DNA of 64,000 nt, taken from the NCBI RefSeq assembly GCF_018917525.1, contig NZ_JAHLOS010000002.1, positions 219,794-283,793 on the forward strand, in the 5' to 3' direction. Source of the DNA: Enterococcus raffinosus (GTDB lineage: Bacteria > Bacillota > Bacilli > Lactobacillales > Enterococcaceae). Position numbers and translations under genes: made by a program. A model generated the notes under the pieces. The model ran no database searches. It saw only the letters and a program-made list of their open reading frames with translations, and was not told the origin of the DNA. Numbering within the stretch: position 1 is the stretch's first letter; each line of letters begins with the position of its first letter. This document shows, one piece after another, positions 1 to 9,836 of the stretch.

Positions 1-759
1 GACCGAATAATTGGTTAGCTGCATTTTCTCTTCTAATAAACGCGCAGCTTGGTGTACATCTGATACGGTAATGCTGATAAAGCATTGATTGTGTTGCTCA
101 ATTTGATTCATGTCACATTCTTCCAACAGCTCGCCATCATGTAAGATACCAATGATATCCGCGATTTGCTCAATCTCCGACAACTGATGGCTAGAGATTA
201 GAATCGTTTTTCCGTGAACCTCCGCTAATTTCTTCAACAATTTACGAATTTCAACGATTCCGATCGGGTCCAAACCATTTGTTGGTTCATCCAAAATTAA
301 TAATTCCGGATCATTCATCAAGGCATTGGCGATCCCCAGACGCTGCTTCATTCCTAATGAATAATTGGCAAAGCGTTTGTGCCCTGCACGAGATAAATCT
401 ACCAGCTTCAATGCCCTTTCTACACTGCTTTTTTGAATCTGACCTTTCAGCTTAGAAAAAACAGTTAAATTTTCTGGACCTGATAAATAAGGGTAAAAAC
501 TTGGCGTTTCGATCATATTTCCGATCCGTGAATACACTTCAGGATGCTTCATTGGCGATTGGTCAAATAACCGGACTTCGCCTGAACTTGCGCCCGCTAA
601 TCCTAAAAGTATTTTCATGATCGTCGTTTTCCCTGCACCGTTACGTCCCAAAAGTCCATAGATTTTCCCCTTAGGAATCGTCATCGATACATCTTTGACA
701 ACGGTCTGATCGCTGTAGTGCTTCGTCAGCGCGGCGGTCTTTACAATAAATTTTTCCAT
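1..759 (-). CDS. ABC transporter ATP-binding protein, partial
   Basis: This is the nucleotide-binding subunit of an ABC transporter at the inner face of the membrane. The start is the ATG at 757-759, behind an AAAGGATG ribosome site; the last codons lie beyond base 1. Visible motifs are the Walker A GRNGAGKTT, signature YSLGMKQR, Walker B LLILDEPTNGLD and the switch histidine in SSHQ. The sequence resembles BcrA/LanF-type ATPases of bacitracin or lantibiotic self-protection transporters. The sensor kinase and response regulator lie just upstream on the same strand, a common arrangement for peptide-resistance modules. The exact substrate cannot be told, because the permease lies outside the window. 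Confidence 0.85.
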   Translation of the reverse strand, partial: MEKFIVKTAALTKHYSDQTVVKDVSMTIPKGKIYGLLGRNGAGKTTIMKILLGLAGASSGEVRLFDQSPMKHPEVYSRIGNMIETPSFYPYLSGPENLTVFSKLKGQIQKSSVERALKLVDLSRAGHKRFANYSLGMKQRLGIANALMNDPELLILDEPTNGLDPIGIVEIRKLLKKLAEVHGKTILISSHQLSEIEQIADIIGILHDGELLEECDMNQIEQHNQCFISITVSDVHQAARLLEEKMQLTNYSV

Positions 760-837
760 GGCGACCATCCTTTCTATACCTTTAGCTTAGCAGTGCTACC
801 TTGTCCTAACCTTGCCGAATTCTTGTTTTTCTCTGGT

Positions 838-1746
838 TTATTTAGGCAACATCAAGAAGAAGCTTGTTCCTTCACCTAGTTTGCTTTGAACGCTGATTTC
901 TCCATGATGGGCCGTAATTAATTCCTGGACGATCGCCAGACCCAAGCCATTTCCCTTTGAGCCACGCGCCTCATCGCCTTTATATAAACGGTTAAAGATC
1001 CTTGGTAAATGTTGTTCTGAGATCCCTCGTCCATTGTCGGAAATTTCCAGTCGTACTTGCTGGTCCTGCTCCACTAATCTAATCGTCACCTTATTTCCTT
1101 GACTGTGCTTCAAACAATTTTCCAGTAAATTATCGATGATCCAGCGAAACGCTGCTGCATCAATCGTACAGCGAAGCTCCTTTTCAGGAATCTGGATGTC
1201 ATAGCTAAACCGCATTTCCATCCGAGGAATCCACTCACTGACAATCTCTCTTAAAAACTCACTAACATCGGTTGCTTCAAATTGATAGTGCCGTTCGCCA
1301 GATTCAAGCTTGACCCATTCAAAAAGTGTCTCGATATACGTTTCTAATTCAAAGGCTTTCGCCTGAGCTGCCTGCAAATACTCCTGCTGCTCCGCTTCCG
1401 TAACCAAACCGTCAGTAATCGCTTCTAAATAACCAATCAATGAAGCCAATGGCGTTCGAACATCATGGGATAAGCTAGTGATCAACTTGCGATATTCATT
1501 CTCCGAAATCTGCAAGCGGCTAAGCTGCTGTTTGATTTCTGAAACGATCTCATTTAACCGAAAACAAAGTGCTGCTATATCAGAGTTTTCATCCACAACG
1601 ATTTTCCGATCGAGATTGCCCTCGCCGATATCTTCCAACACAGCCATTGCTTGTACAATCTGACGTTTATTTTGTTGCAGCCTCACAATCAGCAGCAAAC
1701 ATAATACCGCCAGCAATAAGCAAATTATACTCAACACCAACATCAT
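838..1746 (-). CDS. Sensor histidine kinase
   Basis: This membrane sensor kinase has 302 residues. It has a single N-terminal hydrophobic segment (about residues 1-22), a short linker, a dimerisation helix with the phospho-acceptor His near residue 94 (SLSHDVRTPL), then a HATPase domain with N box DNLLENCLKHS, G1 DNGRGI and G2 GNGLGLAIV. There is almost no extracellular sensing loop, so it may sense within the membrane or through the neighbouring transporter. The ATG at 1744-1746 follows AGGAGGGATAA, which also contains the stop of the response regulator, so the two are translationally coupled. The ABC transporter gene follows downstream. Confidence 0.88.
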   Translation of the reverse strand: MMLVLSIICLLLAVLCLLLIVRLQQNKRQIVQAMAVLEDIGEGNLDRKIVVDENSDIAALCFRLNEIVSEIKQQLSRLQISENEYRKLITSLSHDVRTPLASLIGYLEAITDGLVTEAEQQEYLQAAQAKAFELETYIETLFEWVKLESGERHYQFEATDVSEFLREIVSEWIPRMEMRFSYDIQIPEKELRCTIDAAAFRWIIDNLLENCLKHSQGNKVTIRLVEQDQQVRLEISDNGRGISEQHLPRIFNRLYKGDEARGSKGNGLGLAIVQELITAHHGEISVQSKLGEGTSFFLMLPK

Positions 1747-2448
1747 TTATCCCTCCTGATTAAATCGATAACCCACACCTCGAACAGTTTGAATAAAAAA
1801 TGGCTGCACTACATCTGGCTCGATCTTCTTCCGCAACTTGCTGATAAAGGACATAATGTTGTTATCATCAAAGGCATAATCCGCGCCCCAGACCTGTTGA
1901 TAAATTTGCCGCTTCGTAAAAATCTGCCCCTTATGAGAGGCCAGAAAATATAACAACTCAAACTCTTTTCCAGTCAGTTTCAACGGTTTTTCATTCAATA
2001 AGACAATTCGTGTTTGTCGATTAAGAGTTAGATGATTCAATATTAACGGCTTTTCATCAATAGCCGCTTGATTAAACTTCGTATAACGCCGAACCAACGA
2101 ATCAACCCGTGCCATCAATTCCGCCATGCTGAAAGGCTTCGTCAAATAATCATCCGCCCCCAATTGCAGTCCCCGAATCTTATCCGCCTCTTCATTTTTA
2201 GCTGTCAACATCAAAATCGGTACCACACTTTGTTTACGGATCTCTGCTAAAATACTCATGCCATCAATTTGCGGCAGCATGATATCCAAGACAATCAAAT
2301 GATAATCACCCGACAGTGCCAATTGCAGACCACCAGCACCCGTATGGACAAGCTGCGTTTCGTAACCAGTATTTTTTAAATAACGATCAATAATCGAACA
2401 AAGCTCCTGGTCATCATCAATGACCAATACCTTAGTTTCCTCCTGCAT
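1747..2448 (-). CDS. OmpR-family response regulator
   Basis: The N-terminal receiver domain has the acidic pocket VIDDD and the phospho-acceptor Asp in VLDIMLPQIDG, with the conserved Lys in DDYLTKPF. The C-terminal half is an OmpR/PhoB winged helix ending VRGVGYRF. I place the start at the ATG at 2446-2448, eight or nine bases after AGGAG, rather than five codons earlier; this gives about 233 residues. It abuts the kinase gene with no gap. It is the partner regulator of the kinase and probably controls the ABC transporter downstream. The precise target genes are not visible. Confidence 0.88.
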   Translation of the reverse strand: MQEETKVLVIDDDQELCSIIDRYLKNTGYETQLVHTGAGGLQLALSGDYHLIVLDIMLPQIDGMSILAEIRKQSVVPILMLTAKNEEADKIRGLQLGADDYLTKPFSMAELMARVDSLVRRYTKFNQAAIDEKPLILNHLTLNRQTRIVLLNEKPLKLTGKEFELLYFLASHKGQIFTKRQIYQQVWGADYAFDDNNIMSFISKLRKKIEPDVVQPFFIQTVRGVGYRFNQEG

Positions 2449-2554
2449 AAGCCCTCTCCTCATAAAAAATAATTATTCTATTATTAATTCTAGCAAATAA
2501 CTTGAACGTTTCGGACGAAAGTTTCAGAGTTTAGGAATAAAAGAAGAACGGGAA

Positions 2555-2588
2555 AAGAAAAACACCTTCCGCTGTTGGAAAGTGTTTT
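2555..2588 (-). terminator. Terminator of CRISPR array 1
   Basis: On the minus strand, AAAACACTTTCC and GGAAGGTGTTTT can pair around a six-base loop, followed by TCTTTTCCC. It lies just past the leader-distal end of array 1 and upstream of the response-regulator gene, so it would end the precursor crRNA. The bases between 2449 and 2555 should hold the two-component promoter; I see no clear hexamers there. Confidence 0.6.
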
Positions 2589-2670
2589 GGGAAAACTTCG
2601 GGGAATGGGCGGTGGACAAGGATTTGATTCTTTAGTTGGTTTGTTTTTCAAATAGTAAGTGTCGCCAACT

Positions 2671-3224
2671 GATCTTTTAATCTGTTTTAGATTTGAACCT
2701 TTCCGAAAGGGCCCGGCGTTCAAGTGCATATGAGATTTACATTCCACTGTTTTAGACTTTGATTTTGATGAAATGTCTTCAAGTGATGAAATCCTCACTG
2801 ATTTACATTCCACTATTTTAGACTTTGATTATTTCCTGGAGTTTGTTTTTTTCCTCGTCAACTTCATTTACATTCCACTATTTTAGACTTTGATTGCTAA
2901 CGAAAGAAGGATTGGTTAGAATTCAAGGGTATTTACATTCCACTATTTTAGACTTTGATTAAAATTGAGCGATTAAACTTCAATAGACAGATTCGAATTT
3001 ACATTCCACTATTTTAGACTTTGATTCGTGGCTGCCTTAAGAGCGGAAGCAATAATTGTCATATTTACATTCCACTATTTTAGACTTTGATTTGAATTGC
3101 CTGATACCTTTGCTCATTACAGACCAAAATTTACATTCCACTATTTTAGACTTTGATTATAATCACTAAGATACGGAACCGGCATGTTATAAAAATTTAC
3201 ATTCCACTATTTTAGACTTTGATT
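2671..3224 (-). CRISPR. CRISPR array 1 (type I-B, 8 clear repeats)
   Basis: Eight 30-nt repeats start at 2735, 2801, 2866, 2931, 2997, 3063, 3129 and 3195, separated by seven spacers of about 35-36 nt. A ninth, badly decayed unit is probable at 2671-2700. Read in the crRNA direction (minus), the repeat starts AATCAAAGTC and ends GGAATGTAAAT, the ending typical of type I-B repeats whose last eight bases become the crRNA 5' handle. The decayed copies are at the left, so the leader is at the right, next to base 3225. The oldest clear repeat (2735) differs from the others by one base (CACTG instead of CACTA on the plus strand). No cas genes adjoin it; it presumably uses the Cas proteins encoded at 8.5-16.7 kb. 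Confidence 0.95.
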
Positions 3225-3410
3225 CCCACCTACAATTATACTTTATGCCGCAATGATCTAATAGCATATTTCTGTCGATCTCTATCTTTCGTTGCTGTTA
3301 CTTAGTAAACATAACAGTCCCTTTGAACAAAAACCCGTTTATTTCAATAGTTATTAGTTGCTGTCGTAACTACAGGTATTTTAATCTTTATTAGGTCGAC
3401 AGATTTGCTG
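3225..3410 (-). promoter_or_regulatory. Leader of CRISPR array 1
   Basis: This leader shares three boxes with the leaders of arrays 2 and 3 at identical spacing: TTTCTGTCGATCTC at 3269, CTGTCGTAACTA at 3361 (92 bases on) and TCGACAGATT at 3396 (35 bases on), given as plus-strand bases. The 44 bases between the first box and the first repeat differ between arrays but carry a minus-strand TATAAT 11-16 bases from the repeat, a likely -10 element. Bases 3411-3509 are AT-rich and show nothing further. Confidence 0.8.
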
Positions 3411-3509
3411 CCATTCGAACAGATCTTTTACACAATTGATAAAGTTGTATCTCATTATTCTTACTTAGAAATTTTCTTTTAATTATGTGTTTGAAAATAA
3501 ATTTTACTT

Positions 3510-4334
3510 TTAAAAGTGATCCTCACAAATTTGTTCAATTTCTCCATAACCAAAATAGTACTTACCGTGAGCTAGCTGTGATTTAAACCAAGAATGCATC
3601 TCTTCTTGTTCTTGGTTAGTCGCTTTATTAAGAAGTGATTCCCAGGTGTACCGACACTCCGCGGACAGTTCAAATAGCTCTCCTTCAAAATCATCCATAT
3701 CCACTTCCCTAACTTTTAGAATAATGTGATTTATCAATTGAAAAGCAGCAAGATATGCCTCTTTCTCTATGACAGGTGTAATTTCTTCGTTGATAAATTC
3801 TATTAAGTCAGCAACAAAGTTTTCTATTTGATGGTACTCAAGGTAATTTTCATAGCCAGCATGTTGCTGAATAATTTTATCGATTTTATGGTTTAATTGT
3901 TGTATGTCTTTATCGGTAATATGAGGCGAGATTAGTCGAGCAAAACGATGAGCTAAGCTTTTATCCTTCCATAAGAGCTCAATTAAGAACTCACGGACGA
4001 CTCCTTCATCTGCATTCATTACCATTTTTTCAACTTGTTCCGACACCCCTGTTTCCTCATCCCAACGTTCATCTGCTTTCCAATCTTCATATTCATATAA
4101 AACAGCCGCCATATGCTTGCAGTTATTATTCGCATCCGCAAACGGGCAATCACAATAAAGCCTAGGAAAATCATAACCAATTCCTTCAATCACAACCTGA
4201 TAGTCCTCTGTCCCAGCAACGGATGCTTCTATCAAATTATCCTTTAGCCAAAAATCAACGATCCGATCTTCTAAGAAATACTCATATCCTCTTTCCAAAA
4301 TATGTGGTTTAAATAATCTTTCCCATCTCGCCAT
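3510..4334 (-). CDS. SWIM zinc-finger protein
   Basis: This protein has 274 residues. A SWIM zinc finger is clear near residue 80: CDCP then CKHM, giving the CxC...CxH pattern in YCDCPFADANNNCKHMAAVL. The remaining two thirds are predicted helical, acidic and without a recognised domain. SWIM fingers bind DNA or protein, and short proteins of this type are often of unknown role. It lies 10 bases downstream of the DUF3841 gene on the same strand, so the two look like one operon. The pair sits between CRISPR array 1 and the leader-distal end of array 2. A function in CRISPR immunity is possible only by position. Confidence 0.75.
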   Translation of the reverse strand: MARWERLFKPHILERGYEYFLEDRIVDFWLKDNLIEASVAGTEDYQVVIEGIGYDFPRLYCDCPFADANNNCKHMAAVLYEYEDWKADERWDEETGVSEQVEKMVMNADEGVVREFLIELLWKDKSLAHRFARLISPHITDKDIQQLNHKIDKIIQQHAGYENYLEYHQIENFVADLIEFINEEITPVIEKEAYLAAFQLINHIILKVREVDMDDFEGELFELSAECRYTWESLLNKATNQEQEEMHSWFKSQLAHGKYYFGYGEIEQICEDHF

Positions 4335-4344
4335 AATATGCCTC

Positions 4345-4824
4345 CTAGGTTATTCGCTTGATCCAGTCCTTATGCAATCGTGTTGTGATTCCTTGTACTC
4401 TTCCAGCTTGTTCGTGTTTCTTTAACTGGAAAATTTCTTCATATCTTTCGCTTTCGTCTTTTTTCCCTTCCCACAAACGATTCAGAACTTCATGCCATCT
4501 AAAGAAATCCGACCATAAAATATCTTTTTTATAGGAGCTCGCAGGAATTTCAAAGGTAAACAATGCATACCGTGAAAAATCAAGATTATTTCTGTCATAT
4601 AGATACGCCTGAATATCCGGCCATACCCAAATCAGATCGCGATCTAAAGGAATAATCATACGTTTTTCAAATTGTCCTTTCATCCATTCTAGAGCCCACA
4701 AACAATTGGCTCCTTCTTCGTCATCTGTAAAAATAGAATTTTCTGGATCTCTTTGAGGTAAAATAAATCCCTGTGAGTCAGAATATGATAAAAAATCTCT
4801 TTGTTGAACCGTGTATACTTTCAT
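4345..4824 (-). CDS. DUF3841 family protein
   Basis: This protein has 159 residues. It begins MKVYTVQQRDFL and contains WALEWMKGQFEKR and a Trp-rich stretch LIWVWPDIQAYL, which fit my recollection of the DUF3841 family, a group of small soluble proteins of unknown function found in Firmicutes. No catalytic motif, signal peptide or membrane segment is visible. It is the first gene of a two-gene unit with the SWIM-finger gene. Its start lies only about 60 bases beyond the last decayed repeat of array 2, so precursor crRNA transcription may run into it unless terminated in that gap. Confidence 0.65.
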   Translation of the reverse strand: MKVYTVQQRDFLSYSDSQGFILPQRDPENSIFTDDEEGANCLWALEWMKGQFEKRMIIPLDRDLIWVWPDIQAYLYDRNNLDFSRYALFTFEIPASSYKKDILWSDFFRWHEVLNRLWEGKKDESERYEEIFQLKKHEQAGRVQGITTRLHKDWIKRIT

Positions 4825-4883
4825 GTTTTCTTCCTCGCAGTATTCAGATTAGCTCCGATAATCTTTAAAGCTTACTCGATGCA

Positions 4884-7800
4884 ATTAATACTCCAGTATT
4901 TTTAGATTTAGACTGTAGATGTTGCCGAAAAAGTGATGGCGAAGTTCCCATTTACATTCCACTGTTTTAGATTTAGACAATGCTGATCATCTTGCATTCA
5001 GCAAATATGAAGCAATTTACATTCCACTATTTTTAGATTTAGACGCTGTCGTCGGTTTTCGTGTAATACACGTAAGCCCAATTTACATTCCACTATTTTT
5101 AGATTTAGACTTATAGTTGATGCTGTCTATGTACTAACGGATTACATTTACATTCCACTATTTTTAGATTTAGACTCCTCCGTTACCTGACAAAAATTAC
5201 CACGGTTTTTCATTTACATTCCACTATTTTTAGATTTAGACAAAGAATCGTTGTTCTTGTTGCTCACTTCTGCTGGCATTTACATTCCACTATTTTTAGA
5301 TTTAGACATCGCTAGATATAGACTAAAAAAGGAGCTGAAAACAATTTACATTCCACTATTTTTAGATTTAGACGCTGCCGTTTTTCGTCGTCGGCTTGTA
5401 CTGCTGCGATTTACATTCCCCTATTTTTAGATTTAGACAAAGCTTTAACGAAGTGTCCTTCCTTCAGCTGCTTTATTTACATTCCACTATTTTTAGATTT
5501 AGACCTCCAGCCCAAACGCATTATTTAAAAGCTCAACCGCAATTTACATTCCACTATTTTTAGATTTAGACCACAGATACTCTACCTGTTAGAGTATTGA
5601 CATCTGTCATTTACATTCCACTATTTTTAGATTTAGACCGGCAAACTGGCCAACATGTACAAACTTTACAAAGGAATTTACATTCCACTATTTTTAGATT
5701 TAGACTTAGGCGGAACGAGCGGATAAGCCGAGCCATCAAACATTTACATTCCACTATTTTTAGATTTAGACCGATATTGTCAACCGCAGTAGAGTAAATC
5801 TTACCTTCATTTACATTCCACTATTTTTAGATTTAGACCGCAGTTCAAACGCGGCTTTTTCCTTTGGCTTCCTGCATTTACATTCCACTATTTTTAGATT
5901 TAGACTACTCCTTCGATCAAACGAAACTGATTATCAAACATATTTACATTCCACTATTTTTAGATTTAGACTCCATCAAATTCGAAAATATCTCCAACCC
6001 TATAGAGATTTACATTCCACTATTTTTAGATTTAGACCGCAAGTGAAGACGGATGTGTGGAATTCTGTTAACGAATTTACATTCCACTATTTTTAGATTT
6101 AGACCGAGATCAAATTGAATATTGATTTACCGGATACTTCATTTACATTCCACTATTTTTAGATTTAGACCCTTGTATCAAATGATTAAGGGGTGTATTT
6201 TTTATGATTTACATTCCACTATTTTTAGATTTAGACCTATGAGATCCCGTTAGGGAGAAAGGACTGAGTATATATTTACATTCCACTATTTTTAGATTTA
6301 GACCACGGAAATCATTCCCCATGTTGCTATCGTTTGTCGTATTTACATTCCACTATTTTTAGATTTAGACATCATTTTACCTTCGACAGACGTTGACCCT
6401 TTGTAAATTTACATTCCACTATTTTTAGATTTAGACCGAGTCGATAGGCTTTGATATTACTAAGCCTACTTCATTTACATTCCACTATTTTTAGATTTAG
6501 ACCAAAACTATCAAAGTCTGCTTGAGTTGCTTTTCTTGTATTTACATTCCACTATTTTTAGATTTAGACCCACGTCTGATGATTTGAACAAGCAACATTA
6601 CCAAAATTTACATTCCACTATTTTTAGATTTAGACCATTGGAAAAATAGGGAAGCGATTTTCTTCCTTATTTATTTACATTCCACTATTTTTAGATTTAG
6701 ACCCACTTCCTTCATGTCTTCACCCCCTTTCAAGAAAAGATTTACATTCCACTATTTTTAGATTTAGACCCACAGAAAAAAGCCTTCACTCCAATTAAGT
6801 AGCGTGATTTACATTCCACTATTTTTAGATTTAGACCCAGATGATTCTAGATGCTTCATTAAGTCTAATGACATTTACATTCCACTATTTTTAGATTTAG
6901 ACCCAAACAACAACGTTTGTACTTCCAGCTTTGGCCGTATTTACATTCCACTATTTTTAGATTTAGACCAGAGATCGAACTCATAAGCCCATCACGTTGC
7001 TGTATTTACATTCCACTATTTTTAGATTTAGACCCTCTAACTTCCTTTCTTTACGTGATAGCCCCAACTATTTACATTCCACTATTTTTAGATTTAGACT
7101 GGACCAACGTCACCTTTCGGACCTTGAACACCTTGATTTACATTCCACTATTTTTAGATTTAGACCGTTCTCTACTGCAATTTCATACGCGCTTTTTCCG
7201 CCATTTACATTCCACTATTTTTAGATTTAGACCCCGATTTTAAGTTGTCGTACATATCCATGTTCTGCATTTACATTCCACTATTTTTAGATTTAGACCT
7301 CTCTTGCTGACAGTGATGATACGATCTCGTTTACCATTTACATTCCACTATTTTTAGATTTAGACCATACCACCAAGCCAACTATTTTCAGCTTCTCCAT
7401 AATTTACATTCCACTATTTTTAGATTTAGACGTCTTAGCAAACTCCTTCATGTCTTTGATCGTCATACATTTACATTCCACTATTTTTAGATTTAGACCT
7501 AATCCTCTGAAACTCTTCTCCTAGAATTTTTTCGAATTTACATTCCACTATTTTTAGATTTAGACCCCCATGAACGCTGCGTACACGTCCGGTTTTTCTT
7601 CATTTACATTCCACTATTTTTAGATTTAGACCAACAATGCAGGTTACTTTCGATTCAACAACAGTTGCATTTACATTCCACTATTTTTAGATTTAGACCA
7701 ATACAACAGTTACTACTAATTCAAATAATATCAAATTTACATTCCACTATTTTTAGATTTAGACCTCGAAACGTAGAACTTTGACCGACCCCAGCAAATA

Positions 7801-8359
7801 TTTACATTCCACTATTTTTAGATTTAGACCCAATCAGCCTTCTGCAGCCACCATGAGCGCAATACCATTTACATTCCACTATTTTTAGATTTAGACCTAC
7901 GATTGTCTTGAATTTGAGCAACGTTTAACAGAATTTACATTCCACTATTTTTAGATTTAGACCTTTACTGCTGTCGGCCCATCAACATGAATTAATAAAT
8001 TTACATTCCACTATTTTTAGATTTAGACCTCATTAAAATCTTTCGCTAGTTTCTGAGATACTAAATTTACATTCCACTATTTTTAGATTTAGACTTGTGG
8101 CCAACACCGATAGCGAGCGACGGGATTGCTATTTACATTCCACTATTTTTAGATTTAGACCGTAAATCAGGAAACTATATTTATGATGTTTCTTAATTTA
8201 CATTCCACTATTTTTAGATTTAGACCGCCCAAGCCTTCAATAAATCCATGCAACCCTTGATAATTTACATTCCACTATTTTTAGATTTAGACCTCAAAAG
8301 GGAAGTATCAAAGTTCCTATGTCAACCAAATTTACATTCCACTATTTTTAGATTTAGAC
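4884..8359 (-). CRISPR. CRISPR array 2 (main array, about 53 repeats)
   Basis: I count 53 repeat units at a 65-67 base period (first at 4884, 4950, 5015, 5081; last at 8196, 8263, 8330) and 52 spacers of about 35-37 nt. In the crRNA direction (minus) the 30-nt repeat starts GTCTAAATCTAAAAATAG and ends GGAATGTAAAT. The leftmost unit (4884-4913) is decayed in its handle half. The second (4950-4978) is a 29-nt form with one T fewer and CACTG instead of CACTA. One unit (5409) reads CCCCTA. The rest appear identical. Decay at the left places the leader at the right, directly after cas2. It is the active array of the locus judging by length and uniformity. Apparent open frames inside are only translated repeats. 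Confidence 0.98.
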
Positions 8360-8546
8360 CTTCGTGATTAGTATACATTGAAACAACAGGCTTTTTGAAC
8401 CCGTTTCTGTCGATCTCGAAAATTCGCTTTCCTTTTCAGACTTAAATAACATTGAATACCAGAAATAACCTTTAGTTTCTCGTATTTTTTATTATCTGTC
8501 GTAACTAGGGGATTTTTAGGGCATCTCACATCGACAGATTTGAAAT
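8360..8546 (-). promoter_or_regulatory. Leader of CRISPR array 2
   Basis: The leader lies between cas2 and the first repeat. It has the boxes TTTCTGTCGATCTC (8404), CTGTCGTAACTA (8496) and TCGACAGATT (8531) at the same 92 and 35 base spacing as in arrays 1 and 3. A minus-strand TATACT lies 11-16 bases from the repeat, a likely -10 element, so the array probably has its own promoter besides read-through from the cas operon. Confidence 0.8.
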
Positions 8547-8828
8547 CTAAAAGAAATTCGAAACTAATTCCGTACCATCAATGCCAATGTATTCTTTCTT
8601 CAACCATTTTTTATTGGAATTTTTGAAAATCAAGATTGAATCTAGGTCTTCACGGACATATTCTTTTAACTCTTGTTCTAACTTTTTTAACTTTGCAGGT
8701 GTGATTTCACCTTCAAAAACAGATTTTTGCACATGACTTAAATACTTTTTACAGATTTTAAACACGCGATTCAATACGCGTGCGCCTTTTTCTTCTAAAG
8801 AAATATCGTACACAAGAATGACATACAC
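8547..8828 (-). CDS. cas2: Cas2, spacer-integration protein
   Basis: This 93-residue protein has the usual Cas2 length, with the ferredoxin-like start MYVILVYDIS carrying the conserved Asp. It pairs with Cas1 to capture and insert new spacers at the leader end of the arrays. The gene begins six bases after the cas1 stop, with GGTGGTG upstream as ribosome site. It is the last cas gene; the leader of array 2 follows at once. Confidence 0.95.
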   Translation of the reverse strand: MYVILVYDISLEEKGARVLNRVFKICKKYLSHVQKSVFEGEITPAKLKKLEQELKEYVREDLDSILIFKNSNKKWLKKEYIGIDGTELVSNFF

Positions 8829-8834
8829 TATTTT

Positions 8835-9833
8835 TCACCACCAAATTTTAAAAGGTTCATACTCTTTATCACTCATCAAATGTTTAATCAATTTGTAACA
8901 CTCTAAACGCATTAATTTTCGATAGGAAACATTTCTTTTAAGCTCTCGATGACGAATCGTTTTATTCAAACGTTCATCAAACTGACGGAGGACTTTTTGT
9001 TGACCTGTCTGTTTTAAATAATTTCCATTCGATCCATTTTCAAAATCTTTTTCAGTAATAATCTTTTTATTGATCAAAGAGAAAATCAATCGATCAACAA
9101 TTAATGGCTTAAAAATCTCAGCAATGTCCAAAGATAGAGAAAATCTTCGTTCAGAATTACTATGAAGATAGCTGATTGTTGGGTTGAGTTGACTAACATA
9201 GATTTCTGATAAACACGCACTATAAGTCAACATATTCAAATAGGAAATCAACGTGTTCACCATATTGTCTGGTGGGCGTCGTACCCTTTGTTTAAATTCG
9301 ATTTCATCATTGAAGATCGTTTCCCAAGCACTATAGTAGATTTGATGTATATTTCCTTCTAACCCCATCAGTTCCTCAACTTCATTTGTGCGAGGGATTC
9401 TTTTCCTGACAGCCTCAATCTCCGTTATTTGTCTTTCGACTTCTTTTCCTCTACGACGATAATACTGTAAATTGCGTAAACAGTTCGCCGTTGCACCGTC
9501 AACAAACTTTCTCGCTAAAATGATGCGCTTTTCTTCTTCCGCAGAATGATATACTTGCTGAACAAGGAGCTTCCCAGACACGTTCTTCTCTCGAGGATAA
9601 AACGTTCCAGTGTAATATCCGTAGTAGTTAAAAAAATGCACAGGTATTTTCATTTCAGAAAGATAGTTTAAACATTTCGTATTGGTCGTCACTTCACCAA
9701 ATAAATAGATGTCTCGTGTCATCTCAATTTTTAAATCTTTTTTTCGACCATCTGCTGTCTCCATACGAATAACATTATCCTTGCGACTTAATGTTCCGCT
9801 GGAATATAAGTAGTAGCTTTCGATTTTCTCCAC
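8835..9833 (-). CDS. cas1: Cas1, spacer integrase (I-B type)
   Basis: This integrase of 332 residues forms the adaptation complex with Cas2. The conserved metal ligands appear in order: Glu in LMGLEGNIHQ, His in ISYLHSNSERRF and Asp in SLSLDIAEIFKP. The C-terminus PFKIWW is usual for type I-B Cas1. The start is uncertain. The first possible codon is a GTG at 9831-9833, with AGGAG touching it directly. The same GGAGG is ideally spaced for the AUC codon three codons later, which would give the expected family start just before ESYYLYSSG. It lies four bases after cas4. Confidence 0.95.
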   Translation of the reverse strand: MEKIESYYLYSSGTLSRKDNVIRMETADGRKKDLKIEMTRDIYLFGEVTTNTKCLNYLSEMKIPVHFFNYYGYYTGTFYPREKNVSGKLLVQQVYHSAEEEKRIILARKFVDGATANCLRNLQYYRRRGKEVERQITEIEAVRKRIPRTNEVEELMGLEGNIHQIYYSAWETIFNDEIEFKQRVRRPPDNMVNTLISYLNMLTYSACLSEIYVSQLNPTISYLHSNSERRFSLSLDIAEIFKPLIVDRLIFSLINKKIITEKDFENGSNGNYLKQTGQQKVLRQFDERLNKTIRHRELKRNVSYRKLMRLECYKLIKHLMSDKEYEPFKIWW

Positions 9834-9836
9834 CTC

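Noticed and set aside
2490..2813. Minus-strand open frame across the start of array 1
   Set aside because: It runs through a terminator and two CRISPR repeats and has no ribosome site.
4884..4913. Reading the CRISPR arrays on the plus strand with the leader on the left
   Set aside because: Decayed repeats are at the left end of all arrays, the conserved leader boxes are at the right, and the I-B handle ATGTAAAT appears at the 3' end only on the minus strand.
5597..7243. Open frames with repeated IYIPLFLDLD or LHSTIFRFR in the array 2 region
   Set aside because: They are the CRISPR repeat translated in different frames; the 66-base period keeps a frame open. No starts, ribosome sites or protein-like spacers.
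8360..8403. Idea that the 44 variable bases before the first repeat are a spacer that lost its repeat
   Set aside because: It would need the same loss in three arrays, the length exceeds the usual spacer by about eight bases, and a -10 box sits at the same place in each.
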